Source: Limnanthes douglasii subsp. nivea
Lineage: Eukaryota > Streptophyta > Magnoliopsida > Brassicales > Limnanthaceae
Assembly (NCBI GenBank): GCA_036936605.1
Contig: JAUPFV010000004.1
Span: 182,980,807 to 183,044,806, forward strand
Length of the DNA: 64,000 nt
Direction: 5' to 3'
In this document: positions 10,316-21,479 of the stretch, piece after piece
How positions within the stretch are numbered: the stretch's first letter is position 1
Layout of the letters: the number at the start of each line of letters is the position of its first letter
The notes under the pieces: generated by a model
Databases searched by the model: none
Seen by the model: only the letters and a program-made list of their open reading frames with translations
What the model was told of the DNA's origin: nothing
Program-made: the position numbers and the translations under genes

Positions 10316-12665
10316 ATCCTCACTAATCCGAATTGCCCCCAAAGTTTGAGGGGCCAGTGCCGTTGCATAACACTCCCTTGCCACCTTTTGTCTGCTCCAG
10401 ACAACTCCCACTTGTCCTTGTACAACGTATTTTAAACATTGGTGGACTATTGACGCCACAACATGAATCCTAGAGAGCCAAGACCTCCCCAAAATGGCAT
10501 TATAACAAGTGGGACAATCCACCACGATAAAAAGTATCCTGACCATCTTCTTAAAAGGGCCTTTTCCTAACAAAACCTCCTACTCAAATTCCCCGATCAC
10601 ATCTACTCAGCTTCCAGTGAAACCTACAATTGACCTGTTCGAACGCTGAATTACTGCTGGGTTCTTCATTTGTTTGTAGGAAGTTAAAAAGAGGATATTG
10701 GCTGAACTACCGGTGTCCACCAAAATTCGCCTTATGTCATTGCTCCCAATGGATGCTCCTATTACGACAACATCTTCATGGAGACCAGCTATGTCCCTCA
10801 AGTAATCCTCATCGAAAACAATGAAGGGAAATGGGATTTGTGATTGATAGGAAGTCATACCTCCTTCCAGTTGGGTAGCTAGAGTATGAACATGCCTCTT
10901 TCTCGAAGAAGCAGTTGGTGCAGTCATGGTGTCTCCCCCAAGTATTATAAGTGACTCGAAAAATCTGATGAGGCCAGACACCATCTTGCAATGCTCTGTG
11001 ATAACACCCACCTTGTTTCGAGTTGGATCAGGATCCAAATATTGTGATTCTACATCAAACCTTTCAATTATCACCATAGCCCCATCCGGAGCCGATGTCC
11101 ATGCGTTGTTCGGGCTAGTCCGATGAGCATTATCAGGCATGTCTCCACTTCTTCTTTTAACATAAGCCCCCAACTTCCCTCTCTCAATCAAATTCTGCAC
11201 TTCTTGTTTCAATGCAATGCAATCTTTAGTGGTATGACCAGTATCATGGTGATACTGATAAAAACTATTATTTCGACTTTCCCTGGGAGATTGTAATGCA
11301 TCCAGCTTTCTGAAATGGACTTCATTTTTTGTTTTATCATAAATGGTGGCTACATTTTCTTTTAATTCAGCGAACCACTCCGGTTGAACCCAAGGTCCTC
11401 GCTTATTTCTAGATTGCTGGCTTTGAGCTGGTGCAGCCGGGTCAGACTGAGACTTGGACCTGTTTTGACCCTGTCCGGCTTCCTTGGCCTTATACCCGGA
11501 CTGATTCTGATTTTGATTTGGTGCAGCCGGGGCAGATCTCACTTGCCGGTGCACTTTGGTCTTCTTTGTTTCATCCACATTAATCTGTTTGCCGGCCTGA
11601 TTCAGTAAACCTCCCCATGTCATGGCTTTTTTCCTGGTTACCGAATCAGCCAAATTTCCAGGGTTCAAACCCTGCCTTAGAGAAGCTATTACAACTTGTG
11701 CAAAGCAATTAGCTAATCCATTTTTGGTGTTCACGAAACGACTTATGTACTCCTTTAAAGATTCATTCGGTTCTTGGCCACAATGGATAATTGTGTCTCC
11801 ATTGCTCTTTACTTATTTAATTCCAACGAACTGTCTTCGGAAAGCCACCCAAAAGTGTCGCAATTCCTGATGGAACCTTGTGGCAAACTATTGTACCACT
11901 TCAGAGCACTCCCCGTAAAATACTGGGAGAGTGCTCGACAGAGTAGTTTATCATCATCATAAGTTTTTTGAATTGCTCCAGATGGTTATCTGGATCTTTA
12001 CTACCATCATATTTTTCTATCTTTGTGCTGTCAAACCTCTTAGGAAGGTTTCCAGACAGTATCTTGGGGGACAATGGAGATTGTCTCCAATTGCGACCAC
12101 GACTGAATACAGTATCTTCGTTGGGAGTTGCAAAGATCCCTGACTCATCAATAAAGGCAAAACGATCCATTAGTAATCGGTCTACGTGCGTCCGGCGATG
12201 GCCATGATTATGAGATAACCCTTTACCCAGATGCCTCTTCAACCTTCCATGCATGTCCCTTTTTATTGAGTATTTCTTAACCAACTTCTGTTTCTTCTTA
12301 GAACGGCCTTCATCACTGTTGGATGACAGGGATTCTTCGACTCCATCTTCATTTGAGGAGCTGTTGGAAGATTCTGAGTCTGAATCTGAGCTCTCCACAG
12401 GTTTAGATCGGTGAGACTTCTTTGAGCTAGCATGAGTCTTTTTAATGCTCACATGGGTTTTTGACGGCTCATGCTCTCTTGGATTGTCAGTATGGTGAAC
12501 TGCTGACACTTTTGACTTTTCTTTCACACCCAATTCTGCCCTTTTTACAGCCCTCAAGGCTTCTATATCAACTTTTAGTCTATCTCGCTCCTCGATAGTA
12601 TATTCATCATTTTCTCCCACCACTTCTGCCAAAGCTGGTGGTATTTTCTGCTCGTCCGGATTCAT
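10316..12665 (-). pseudogene. gag: E1 gag-protease, broken
   Basis: Starts at MNPDEQKIPPAL (ATG 12663-12665), which aligns with the E5 gag start. A Lys/Ser-rich N-terminal third is followed by the capsid-like gag domain (KIEKYDGSKDPDNHLEQF onward), a C/H-rich knuckle-like segment (YQYHHDTGHTTKDC, about 11235) and an aspartic protease with VDTGSSANILF near 10690. The end of the frame reads YNAILGRSWLSR, typical of these proteases. Breaks include a frameshift near 11960, several in 11735-11900, and stops at 10607 and near 10577. Confidence 0.9.
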
Positions 12666-12715
12666 CTGAACTGATCTTTCTTAATGGTTTTGAATTCTTG
12701 ATTCAGGCACCTTCT

Positions 12716-12734
12716 CCTCCCACTGTGGTCGTTA
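12716..12734 (-). other. E1 primer-binding site
   Basis: Minus strand TAACGACCACAGTGGGAGG, three bases inside the 5' LTR. It resembles the tRNA-Arg type site TGGCGAC... of Tat/Ogre elements but begins TAA instead of TGG. That would weaken pairing with a tRNA CCA end. Confidence 0.75.
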
Positions 12735-12737
12735 ATT

Positions 12738-13113
12738 TGGTGTGGATAATTTTGTTCTGAGGGTAATTTTGTCAAGAGTTTTGTAACGTTTGAAGGGTAT
12801 TTAATGTTTGGGTAGTTTGTAGTGAGAGATTTGAGCTGCCTGGTTGTATTAAATGTTCATTACCCTCATTAATGAAAGTGGTTGGGTATTTATACCCTTA
12901 ATTATGGGCCTCATGGGTTTACGGGTCAAACTCATGAAACCGGGTCGAATTCAAAGGCCCATTAGTTTATTAAGCAGGTTGGTAATTAGCTTAATCATAA
13001 AGTGATTAGTTTTTAATACTTTAGTCCTGTTCGGATGGTTCAGTGGGTGGTTTTTATCCGAAATGCCCCTCTCTGGTTTCTACAGTGAGTGGTGAGAAAA
13101 TCCGGACTCATCA
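12738..13113 (-). repeat. E1 5' LTR (376 bp)
   Basis: In plus orientation it starts TGGTGTGGATAAT and ends ACTCATCA. A TATAAATA box for the sense transcript lies on the minus strand at 12887-12894. Its first 19 bases resemble the E5 LTR start, but overall the two LTRs have diverged strongly. Confidence 0.92.
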
Positions 13114-13329
13114 TTTGGTACATTCTCGCACTCATTATAAGATCAAGGTTGGTGGTTAATAAATTTAAAGGGGGGTGTCGGTTCAAGATAAGTTTAAGTC
13201 ACATCATTTCTCGAATTTGATTTGAAACTCTACCAACGCTAGCAATTACTATTTCTTCATAACATCCACTGTCATGGTCCTCAGGAGGATTCACTGTCTG
13301 AATGACGCACAAGAAACAACCTCATCATA
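13114..13329. other. Unassigned stretch between E1 and the E0 gag remnant
   Basis: Immediately outside the E1 5' LTR. It is probably a decayed continuation of E0, but no frame aligns clearly to gag or protease. Confidence 0.4.
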
Positions 13330-13700
13330 GTCTTCAAAGATTTTCTTGGTATGAACAATGTCGAGTATAGTCCCACAGACTGTTCTCAACATCTTGCTTA
13401 CAATGCATAATAAATTCTTTATCACCCTTAATTTAATTTCTCCCAATGAACTGGTGTCTAAACCAAGTCCGTAATGTCTTAAAGTTTCTAAATAACCTCA
13501 TAGTCAGCTGACTGAATCATGTCAATGCACTACCCTTGAAATTCATTGAAATTCTTGGCACAAGAGCGCATCATCATCCTTAAAACGTAAGATAAAATTC
13601 AATAAATGTTCAATATTATGTTTGGGATCACAAATTCCATCAACTTTTCCATCTTTAAGAGGTCAATTTTTTGTGGCAGCTCCCCGAAAAAGATTTCATG
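13330..13700 (-). pseudogene. E0: decayed gag of an older Tat-type element
   Basis: With frame changes the minus strand encodes ELPQKIDLLKMEK, DGICDPKHNIEHLLNF, FKDDDALLCQEF, WFRHQFIGRN and HCKQDVENSLWDY, in the same order as the E5 gag. Stops and at least two shifts break it. The element's other half is not found left of E1. Confidence 0.8.
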
Positions 13701-14631
13701 AGCCAAATGAGATATTCTTAGATATTATCCTTGATTATAGAAGAGGATTTATGCATCTTAGTTCATTGTTGGGTACATACCAATGTTATAATGGGTCCGT
13801 CCTGGTACCAAGGCATTTGATATTCATAACCCGACCCATGGCCCGGTATCATTAATGGATAGTAACTTGGATTAAAACCTGGGGATTGTAAACTGACAGA
13901 CAGTACTAGAGGTGGAAGTAACATCTCTTATTGAGGTCCATGAATTCATATTCATATGGGGGTTTGTGTCTATTACTGGAGTTCAAGCAAAGTCTTGGTG
14001 GAAACTATCCCCAGAGTAGCTACCAAATCATCTTTAGTTTCCTCACCTTGAACATGGTTTTGGACTTTCTCTTAATATTTTGTTTGGCCTCCATACGTGT
14101 TGAACATCTGGATCTAGTATAATATAGATGTTTGGAGCACGTGATGCTCCTTCGATGATATCTCCTTCTATGAGAAGAAAGTTACTCATAGCTTTTAGAG
14201 AGTTGGCCATCATTAATAATAGGAGAGTGGTAGTTACGAAATGCTCAGTATTACCTCCTAAGAGTTGTAACTCTTGTACAAGACATAAGGTTTTGGAGAC
14301 TCTAGAGTCCCATTATTTTCTTTCTTAGTCTATGTTTTCATTTCGACCTTATTAATTTCAAATCGAACGGTGTGGGTGTAGAAATCATTGTTTCCTTTTT
14401 GTACTAAGTAAAATTACCTCGCACATGAAATTCCTTCACTGCTCTTTTAGTTGAGCTTGCGAATGAACCGAGTTAGAACGATTTCTTGATCCTTTACGAC
14501 AAATATCACCCTTCGATGGTAGAAAGTTCTCCTACGCATTTGGTATTCATAATGTCGGATCAAGCAAGAACATGTATTTACTATTCTTTAAATAATTTTA
14601 GAAAAATGCATTCGGGTACCAAACGAAGTAA
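13701..14631 (-). other. E0 gag N-terminus and leader, unreadable
   Basis: Lies between the E0 primer site and the recognisable gag domain, so it should hold the gag N-terminal third. No continuous frame survives. Short plus-strand frames here have no recognisable motif. Confidence 0.4.
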
Positions 14632-14648
14632 TCCCACTGTGGTCTCCA
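14632..14648 (-). other. E0 primer-binding site
   Basis: Minus strand TGGAGACCACAGTGGGA, which differs from the core seen in E1 and E5 (CGACCACAGTGGGAGG) by one base over the shared part. It precedes an LTR-like TGATGAG at 14650. Confidence 0.7.
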
Positions 14649-14649
14649 T

Positions 14650-14930
14650 TGATGAGGCCTGGATAAGCCGATCAAATTCACCATAAATTATAGAAAGATA
14701 AAGTAGAGAGATAAATGAATAGTAAATTCTATAAGAATATATTAAATATTGTTCATTATTACCAAGATGCACGATAATATTTTTTATAGTGACAACTGTG
14801 GGCCTTAGAACTCACATGGACTATACGTAAAAAGTAATGCTATTGGAATTCTTTTACAATGCCAAAAAATAATATAAAAATCATGTTTAAAGCCGGATTA
14901 TGACACAACCAATAATTATCTTATCATTAG
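14650..14930 (-). repeat. E0 5' LTR, right end not defined
   Basis: Begins TGATGAGGCC in plus orientation directly after the primer site, like the E4 LTR (TGATGAGTTA). No second copy is visible, so its length is a guess. Confidence 0.45.
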
Positions 14931-15149
14931 GTGTTTTGTATTTGTTTGTATAGTTGTTTCACATTTCGTGTATTATTTAGTTGTTCATTTTAGTAATGTT
15001 TCATACTTTGCATTTGTTTTGTGTTGTAAGATGAAATACCAAAAATTCTTAGAACTAGAAGAGATTAAAGAGTAAATGATGTGAACACATGTGTTGTTGA
15101 TTATGTTAGTCTGCTCAACATTGTTCTCTGTAACATCATGTGATGTATT

Positions 15150-15480
15150 GACTTTTGACTACAGTTTACTATGTTGATTACATTGAAAACATTAACAACT
15201 ACAATTGGGCTAGAACAATTAGAGAGAGACTTATGATTTCTATAACCACTTGTTGTGATAATAAACCTGAAAAACTGTCGGATGTGCTATTATATTGGTG
15301 GTTAGTATACTAATATTTTCCTAAACAGATAAAAATATTAGTACATATGAGCATTCTTATACAAATTACATGCAACCATTTATAATGAAACACACAACAA
15401 TTGGGGAAGGAAAATCCACATAAGGATTGATACCAAGATATTTCAAATGGATGAGAATTGAAGTAAGTGGAGAGTAGTAT
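15150..15480 (+). pseudogene. Exon-like fragments of a plant transposon-associated protein
   Basis: After an acceptor-like CTACAG at about 15165, a frame reads YYVDYIENINNYNWARTIRE and continues about 30 residues to a stop. A second piece near 15350-15460 reads TYEHSYTNYMQPF and PRYFKWM. The order 'YNW...', '...YEH', 'PR..KW' is typical of plant Ulp1/mobile-domain proteins carried by Mutator-like elements. It is decayed and intron-split, and the family name is tentative. Confidence 0.35.
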
Positions 15481-15699
15481 TTGATTGAATCGTTAGTGAA
15501 AATCACAGATGACCAAGTGTGTATGATACCTAGTTTTCATTTCGCATTTGTGTTAAAAATTATTTTGCATTCATTTGTTTTAAACCTAGTTTCATATTTC
15601 ACATTTGATTTAAAACATATTTTACATTTGATTTAAACCTAGTTTAGAATTTTATATTTATTCTTACACCTGTTATAATTGAAGTGTTTGAATGTTTGG

Positions 15700-16560
15700 T
15701 AGGTTATGGTGGAATTATTGGCTTTAACATTTTCTAAAAGATAGTCATCTAATCTTGATGGCTTAGAGAAAGAAATTAATTTTGAGAAAGTAGTAAGATA
15801 TGATGACGAACATAATAAAGATGATGTAATAAAACTTAGAGGTGGGATATTTGATGAAATAGATGAGCTAGCAAATAATGCAGAAGAGTATGGCCCTTCA
15901 AATAGAGCCGAGGGAAAAAATAAATACTGACTTCAACCATGGAGGAGTAAATTTACTCCACCTTAAAGAAATTTTACTTCACATAAAAACAGAGAAGAAA
16001 AATCTAATGGGATTAATGGAAAAATAAAAAGAAAGAATTTGTTTCATATTTCACATTTGGTAGTTAGGAATGTTCTGCATTTTGTAGTTAAGAATGTTTC
16101 ACATTTCACATTTGGTAGTCTGGAATGTTTCACATTTTGCATTTGGTAAAAACTAATTTTTTGTATTTCACATTTGGTAGTTATGAATATTTCACATTTC
16201 ACATTTGATATTCTCGCTTGTTTTGCATTCTGTATTTGTTATGTTTATTGTTTCTCATTTTTCATTCAGTAATTGAGTATTATGATTTTGATACTTTATA
16301 GTCAAATATTCAACTGGAAACACTATCGTAGACAATAGAGACAAATATAGTGGACCTAATAAAGAGGTTAAAGATTGAAAATTCTAACTTCGAAAATAAT
16401 GCAAATGGTTTGAAGGATGACGTGACTAGACTCTGAACCAAAAATGCAGCACTGGAACAGTCAGTAATTGAGAAAGATAAGCTCATCACAGTAATTGAAG
16501 AATATTTGGAGAAATATAGGCTAAACAAAATTTATAACCTATCTATATTGAAAACGATAT
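15700..16560 (+). pseudogene. Coiled-coil coding remnants
   Basis: Two stretches (about 15715-15930 and 16300-16555) have charged, stop-poor frames. The second reads DLIKRLKIENSNFENNANGL and continues as a coiled coil with one internal stop. They may be later exons of the fragment at 15150. No domain is recognised. Confidence 0.3.
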
Positions 16561-17361
16561 TGAAATAATATAGTTCCAACAAACACAAAGATCTAGCTAA
16601 TACATCACCTCATGTTTAAAAAAACATAATGAGAAAGAAAATAAAGTGAATGAAGTACATGAAAATACCATACAAGATGATGTGGTGATTTTTGTTCCAT
16701 AAGAAATTATTACAACGTTGTTGCAGTTGAATGATGCACACCCAAAAAATGCATAACATGGGGAGGTACAAAATAGAAAAGTGAAGAATGTTCTTTATAT
16801 TAAAATAAAAAAACTAAGTAAAATATTTAGAAAATATACATAAACAACAAGTGAAAACCAAGTAGGCTAAGAAATATGCTTCAATTTCTATATTTAATAA
16901 TTTTGATACACTTATTTTTAATTTCTAGAAAGTTGTGTATTTTTCAAATATTTAAAAACCTTTGTTTTCATTTGATAAATGTTTGTGTTTCAAATTTTTA
17001 TATTTTAAAATTTATTTATCTCTCATTTTGTCTATACACTTTTTTCATATTTTATGTTTATATCCATCATTTCATATTTGTCAGCTTATTTGTTTCACAT
17101 TTCATATTTGACTCTAGCCTTATTTCATATTTCACATTTGTCTTTGTCCTAATTTCGCATTTCACAAATGCGTTCATCATGTTCTGAACATTTTTAAGCA
17201 AGAAATATTAGAACCACAACAAAAGGCAAATCCCTTAGTTGTAAGGAATACAATTTAGAGAATTATGATGAAACATTATTGTGAAAATTGTTGAATGTGA
17301 GAAAATAAAGTGGTCACTTAATAATGAAACTAACTTTTTTATTAACATCAAAGAATACCAC

Positions 17362-17746
17362 TAATTAGGTCAATAATTTTGGAGGATATTTAGATAATAA
17401 AACAAGAAACAATCAATTTTTCGATGGAAGGTATAAAGATAATTAAGCTGCTTTAAGAAAATATTTATAGAGAGAGTCTGACAATTACGGTGAAATGTAA
17501 ATATTTCATAATCCTTATAAATATCTTTAAAAATTTATTTATAGGATAATTAGTTATCATGCTCCTAACAGGCCGAACAAAGTCTATGGGCTAATATCTA
17601 TTTTTTCAAGCCCAAAATCCAAAGCCCACTAACCGAAATCCCATTAGAAAACAAATAAATAAATTCTAATTATATATATACAAAATTATGATAAATAAAA
17701 TAATTCCTTTGTCTGATTTGCCTTTTGAATAATTTTGTTCTCATCA
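17362..17746 (-). repeat. E2 3' LTR
   Basis: Aligns with 26990-27141 and then 37601-37857. The inner edge is CTCATCA, followed by a decayed polypurine-tract complement (GATAACCC). The outer edge is approximate. Confidence 0.75.
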
Positions 17747-18349
17747 GATAACCCATGTAGTCCTCATGAAACGCTTTCTAAGAAAGCTAACATACAAAAT
17801 CTATTCAGGTTTAAGTTATCTGGATTCAATCGTTTCATCAGTTATTACTTTACATTAGTTGTATCTTGACAAAACATAATGTGGGGAGGTTTTTAAACGA
17901 TTTGGAAATGGGTTCGGATATTCTTGTATGAGGCCTTCGGGGTTTGTCATTGGATTATACTTTTAGACACGTGTTATGAATATATTGAGCCTATGACTCC
18001 TCCTTTTAGTGGTAAGGGGTGATAATGATTGGAGACAGTTCTATTTCTTCAGAAATCATAACCGTTGGAGAAGTTTCACTGTTCCTAAGGTTACAAATAT
18101 TTGGCTCGTATGAAAGAGGTTGTCGGGATTCTCTACAGTTCTCTTATACATGTTTTCCCCCTCAATCTCTTCTTACAATCATTTTTTAGAGAGAGAAACT
18201 CAATTTCTAGAGAGAAGCTCTGCATTCTTGCCACCATTTTTTCGTTGCTTGTTCTAATCAGTCACTATCGTTATTTTCTAGCAACGCTTTTTGGGAACTT
18301 GCATATCCATTGTTTTCACCGCTCTCAACGGTTGGTTACGCCATTCAAA
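17747..18349 (+). other. E2 leader of the antisense gene
   Basis: Corresponds in position to the promoter and leader segments of the E1 and E5 antisense genes. The 83-codon frame at 18101 has no match to them. No clear TATA or G-box remains. Confidence 0.4.
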
Positions 18350-20900
18350 TAAAAACAAAGAGAAAAAGTCTAGAAGAGCTGTATGATTACCCGAATCTGA
18401 AAGACCAATTGCCACTTGCCAGACCTTTGATTACATAGGCGTTTACACATATAATAGACACAAAAACTCAGTCGAACGTCATTCCATCGCTCAATCTTTC
18501 ACCTTAAGAAGTCTGTCTTCAAGACCTACAAGATCCCAATGAGCCACTAGTAGTATACGCAAATTAACGTTTATGGCTATGGAGTTAGACTCAGAAGGAA
18601 AATATTCCTCAAAGAAAACCAACCAACCAATAGTTAAAAAATGCCTACATGCATCTGGGAGCAAAACAACAAATAAAGAGCTAGCAAAGCATACTTTATC
18701 ATCCTTATTCTCTCGCTCAAAGCATTTTTCTAAACGTAAAACTTTCATTTCTGAAGAGGTGGTACCTCTACATAAGATATTTTCCTCGGGGTCTAATCTG
18801 AGGCAACTAGCCAATAAGATGGAGGAGGATCAATTCAGATGGAATACTACATCCCCAAGGATGTTGAGAAGAAGGCTAAAAAGTCCAAGGGTCGCAAAGG
18901 TAGAGAAAATAAAGCTGAGAAAGAGAGTTGCCTCAGTCTCTAGTCACGTGTGTGGGGCCTAATTTCAAAAAGGCAAGTATCAAATATTTACTTTCCCTCT
19001 CCCATATTCCATATAACTATTATTCAGACAACGATTTAGACACGGTCTGAAGCAAATGGGGATTTCAAAATGAAATAATTATAAGATTACCGAAGGTAAG
19101 AGAAACCCTGACCGATTGTGCTGATATAAAACTGGTGGTACATCTAGATGTGTTAAACTGGGGGCTTAAGTTTCCTAGCCACGCGTTTCTGAACGCATGA
19201 TTCACTTTGATGTCATGCATTATGGCATCAAGACTATCATAAATTGCAATGCCAATTGAGGAGTTTATCGTTATCTCTAGATTATCAAGGAACTCTATGA
19301 TTCCTTTTTTACTTCTTTAATTTAAGGGATGAATGCAATATGGTAAATGATTTGTTAGAAGCCTACAAACTGTGGAAAATGTAGTTCATTTTTCAGCAAA
19401 AATTGGGAGAATGGAAAGAAAATCTCCGCAAAAGAAAATACGAGCCACATTTAACTTTAATGTTTTTTATAATTTTATCTTCGTACCTTATTTCCCTTTT
19501 TTAGCTATAATAAAGTCTCAACAAGAACATTTGGAGGCTGGCAAGGTTACCTTTAGCAAATTGCATAGATGGGTTGAGGAAAAATGGTCCAACGCATTTT
19601 GTAAATGCTTTACTCCAAACAACTTAGTCTGGAATCATCTTTGGTGTAATAGTAGCAAACACAACCTGATATTGGAGAAGTTGATAACCCCACCTTGCTC
19701 ATCAGCTATCCTTAAACAAATCGAAAATACTTATGGCAAGGCATTTCTTTCAACTTGGTTAAGGGCTCCTAGACATAGGATGGACAAAACTAAGAGGGTT
19801 TGGTTCGAAGAAAAGCACCTCAAATGCAGTTGATTTAAATCAAGCTAAATATTTGGTGCTCGTTGATGAATACGTTGATGTTGGGGCTAATGAGATGGCT
19901 GAAGATCCTCCCTCCTTTAAAAGGAAGAAGAATATTTGAAAACCCATAAAGAGGACAAACCTAGAAGTGTGGGGAGAAAGAAGAAGAAAAAGAGAGCACA
20001 AACTAGCTTTGAGATAACCTTTGTCTCATATTCGGTAAACATAAGAAACAATTATTGTTGATCAGAGTCCAAGGGCCAGTCTGGAGAGAATCAACATAGA
20101 AGACTTTGAATTAATATTCCTCACGATCGATTTGAAGGGTTTGAAAAACAATTTCCTAAGAATAGTCATGTTGATGTGCCATTTCAATTAGAATTAGAAG
20201 ATACTATGCTCATTCAGTGTTGGGTTTCACGAGGTCAATTTTTGAGCTAGAGAGAAAGGTTAGATCATACAAAAAAACTATCATTCAACTCACCAACGAG
20301 TGCGAATGTCACAAAAAGGCCTTCGACGAACAGAAAGAGCAAGCTAATGGTTTAGCAAAGCGACTCCTATATGCCGATAATAAGCTTAACGAGCTAAAAA
20401 TTGCTCACAAAGCTGAAATTTCCAAGTTACAATAATCCAAATCGGAGGAGATTAAGAATTTTAGGGATAACATTGAAGACGATAGTGATGCTATAGAGAA
20501 TTTATCGAAGGATCTAAAAGAACATGATGATCTTACTACGAAGTTAAAAGGGAAGATTAAAGCACTTAAAAGTCAAAATGCCAAGGATAAAAAAAACGAA
20601 CATAGATGAATATGTTGATAATATCTTAGTGTCCTTAAACAAGCAAGATGCTTCGATTAAATCTGATATGATCCTATATTTTCATAAGGAATTCCCAGAA
20701 CTATACCTTGGATCTTTGTGAGAGTTCATCCTTGATGAATTATGGCCTAACGATATGCATTTAGCTGACTAGCTAGGCAGATCAATGGATTCAGATGTTG
20801 TTGAGCCCGAAGAAAGCAGATGTGGAGATTTCAAATGTTTGAGCCTAGAATAAGATGATGCCGATGGGAAAGAGACATGCGGTAAAATAATTTATCTTGA
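18350..20900 (+). pseudogene. E2 antisense accessory gene, heavily decayed
   Basis: A homologue of the E5 antisense gene. The MAMELDSEGK segment at 18573 matches the FIAMGSD region. Basic stretches follow to 18962. The conserved domain is at about 19150-19330 (VLNWGLKFP, FTLMSCIMASRLS, MPIEEF). Exon 2 starts at 19505 (HLEAGKVTFSKLHRWVEEKW), then comes a coiled coil (20217-20620), and the end matches SDMILYFHKEFPELYLG near 20690. Many stops and shifts are present. It has the same layout and opposite orientation to gag-pol as in E1, E3, E4 and E5. Confidence 0.8.
19442..19504 (+). other. E2 antisense-gene intron, donor lost
   Basis: The acceptor TTTCCCTTTTTTAG ends at 19504 and exon 2 resumes two bases before a codon, as in the other elements. 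The donor position reads GA instead of GT. About 63 bp remain. Confidence 0.6.
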
Positions 20901-21072
20901 TATTTTTCTTATCCTTCTTATCACCATATGTTTTTAAGTCAACGACATGAGCATGGCAATTTATAGTATTCTATTCGGATTTTGACAAGTCCTTAGTACA
21001 ACCAAAACATTTTGTATTCGGCATTTTATCAATGAATTTCCTTTGCTCCATCCCTTAGGACTTTTCATTGTG

Positions 21073-21256
21073 ACCAACTAATGTTGGAACCTTTACACAT
21101 GACCAACTATTATTGCACACCAACTAATATTGGAACCTTTACACATGACCAACTATTGTTGGAAACCAACTAATGTTGGATCCTTTACACATAACCAACT
21201 ATTGTTGGAAACCAACTAATGTTGGAACCTTTACACATGACCAACTATTGTTGGAA
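21073..21256. repeat. 46-bp tandem array, 4 units, two hairpins per unit
   Basis: Units start at 21073, 21119, 21165 and 21211 with exact 46-bp spacing. Each unit carries CCAACTAATGTTGG and CCAACTATTGTTGG, both inverted repeats with 5-bp stems and 4-nt loops (first unit partly mutated). The array sits between the end of the E2 antisense gene and the end of pol. Confidence 0.93.
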
Positions 21257-21479
21257 CGTTTTTTATCGTAAGAGTAAAAATACATGAATCACAAGAATAA
21301 AATAACACAAGAATTATAAAAGTCAAAATATGATATATTTTAAGTGATTCAGACACATCACTAAAACCTCCCCGAGTCACCACGGTAGGAAAGAGTATGT
21401 ACCCAAGTCTTTACATAAATAAGAGAGAAAATAAAGCTTATTTTTAAATTATTCAAGGTAAAGTCTTAAGTGTTCAATA

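Larger units (their letters stand above)
3100..13113 (-). mobile_element. E1: Tat-lineage Ty3/gypsy retrotransposon, truncated 3' LTR
   Basis: A minus-strand element of about 10 kb, closely related to E5. In transcription order it has a 5' LTR (12738-13113), primer site, gag-protease, stop codon, RT, RNase H, archaeal-type RNase H, integrase, convergent repeat zone, antisense accessory gene, polypurine tract and a 3' LTR whose outer part is missing. The 314 shared LTR bases differ at about 15 sites by eye (4.8%). Every gene is broken. Because the left LTR ends abruptly at 3100, no target-site duplication can be checked. It lies beside the gag remnant of E0. Confidence 0.95.
14935..17200. repeat. 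Diffuse TTTCACATTTG-type repeat tract (first block)
   Basis: Many imperfect copies of TTTCACATTTCACATTTG occur singly or in short tandem runs, clearest at 16048-16265 (unit about 35 bp, with GGTAGTTAGGAATG between) and 17030-17170. The same motif recurs at 38000-39440, 40500-40900 and 60300-60560. These blocks therefore probably formed one tract before E2/E3 and E4/E5 inserted. Several copies lie between exon-like segments, where they may be intron sequence. Confidence 0.65.

Noticed and set aside
16048..16265. Centromeric satellite
   Set aside because: Units are too short, irregular and scattered. Nothing shows long homogeneous arrays.
18101..18352. 83-residue hydrophobic frame
   Set aside because: It falls in the E2 antisense leader and has no match in the other elements.
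21073..21256. CRISPR-like array
   Set aside because: The 46-bp units are directly abutting and near identical with no variable spacers, in a plant retrotransposon; it is a tandem repeat.
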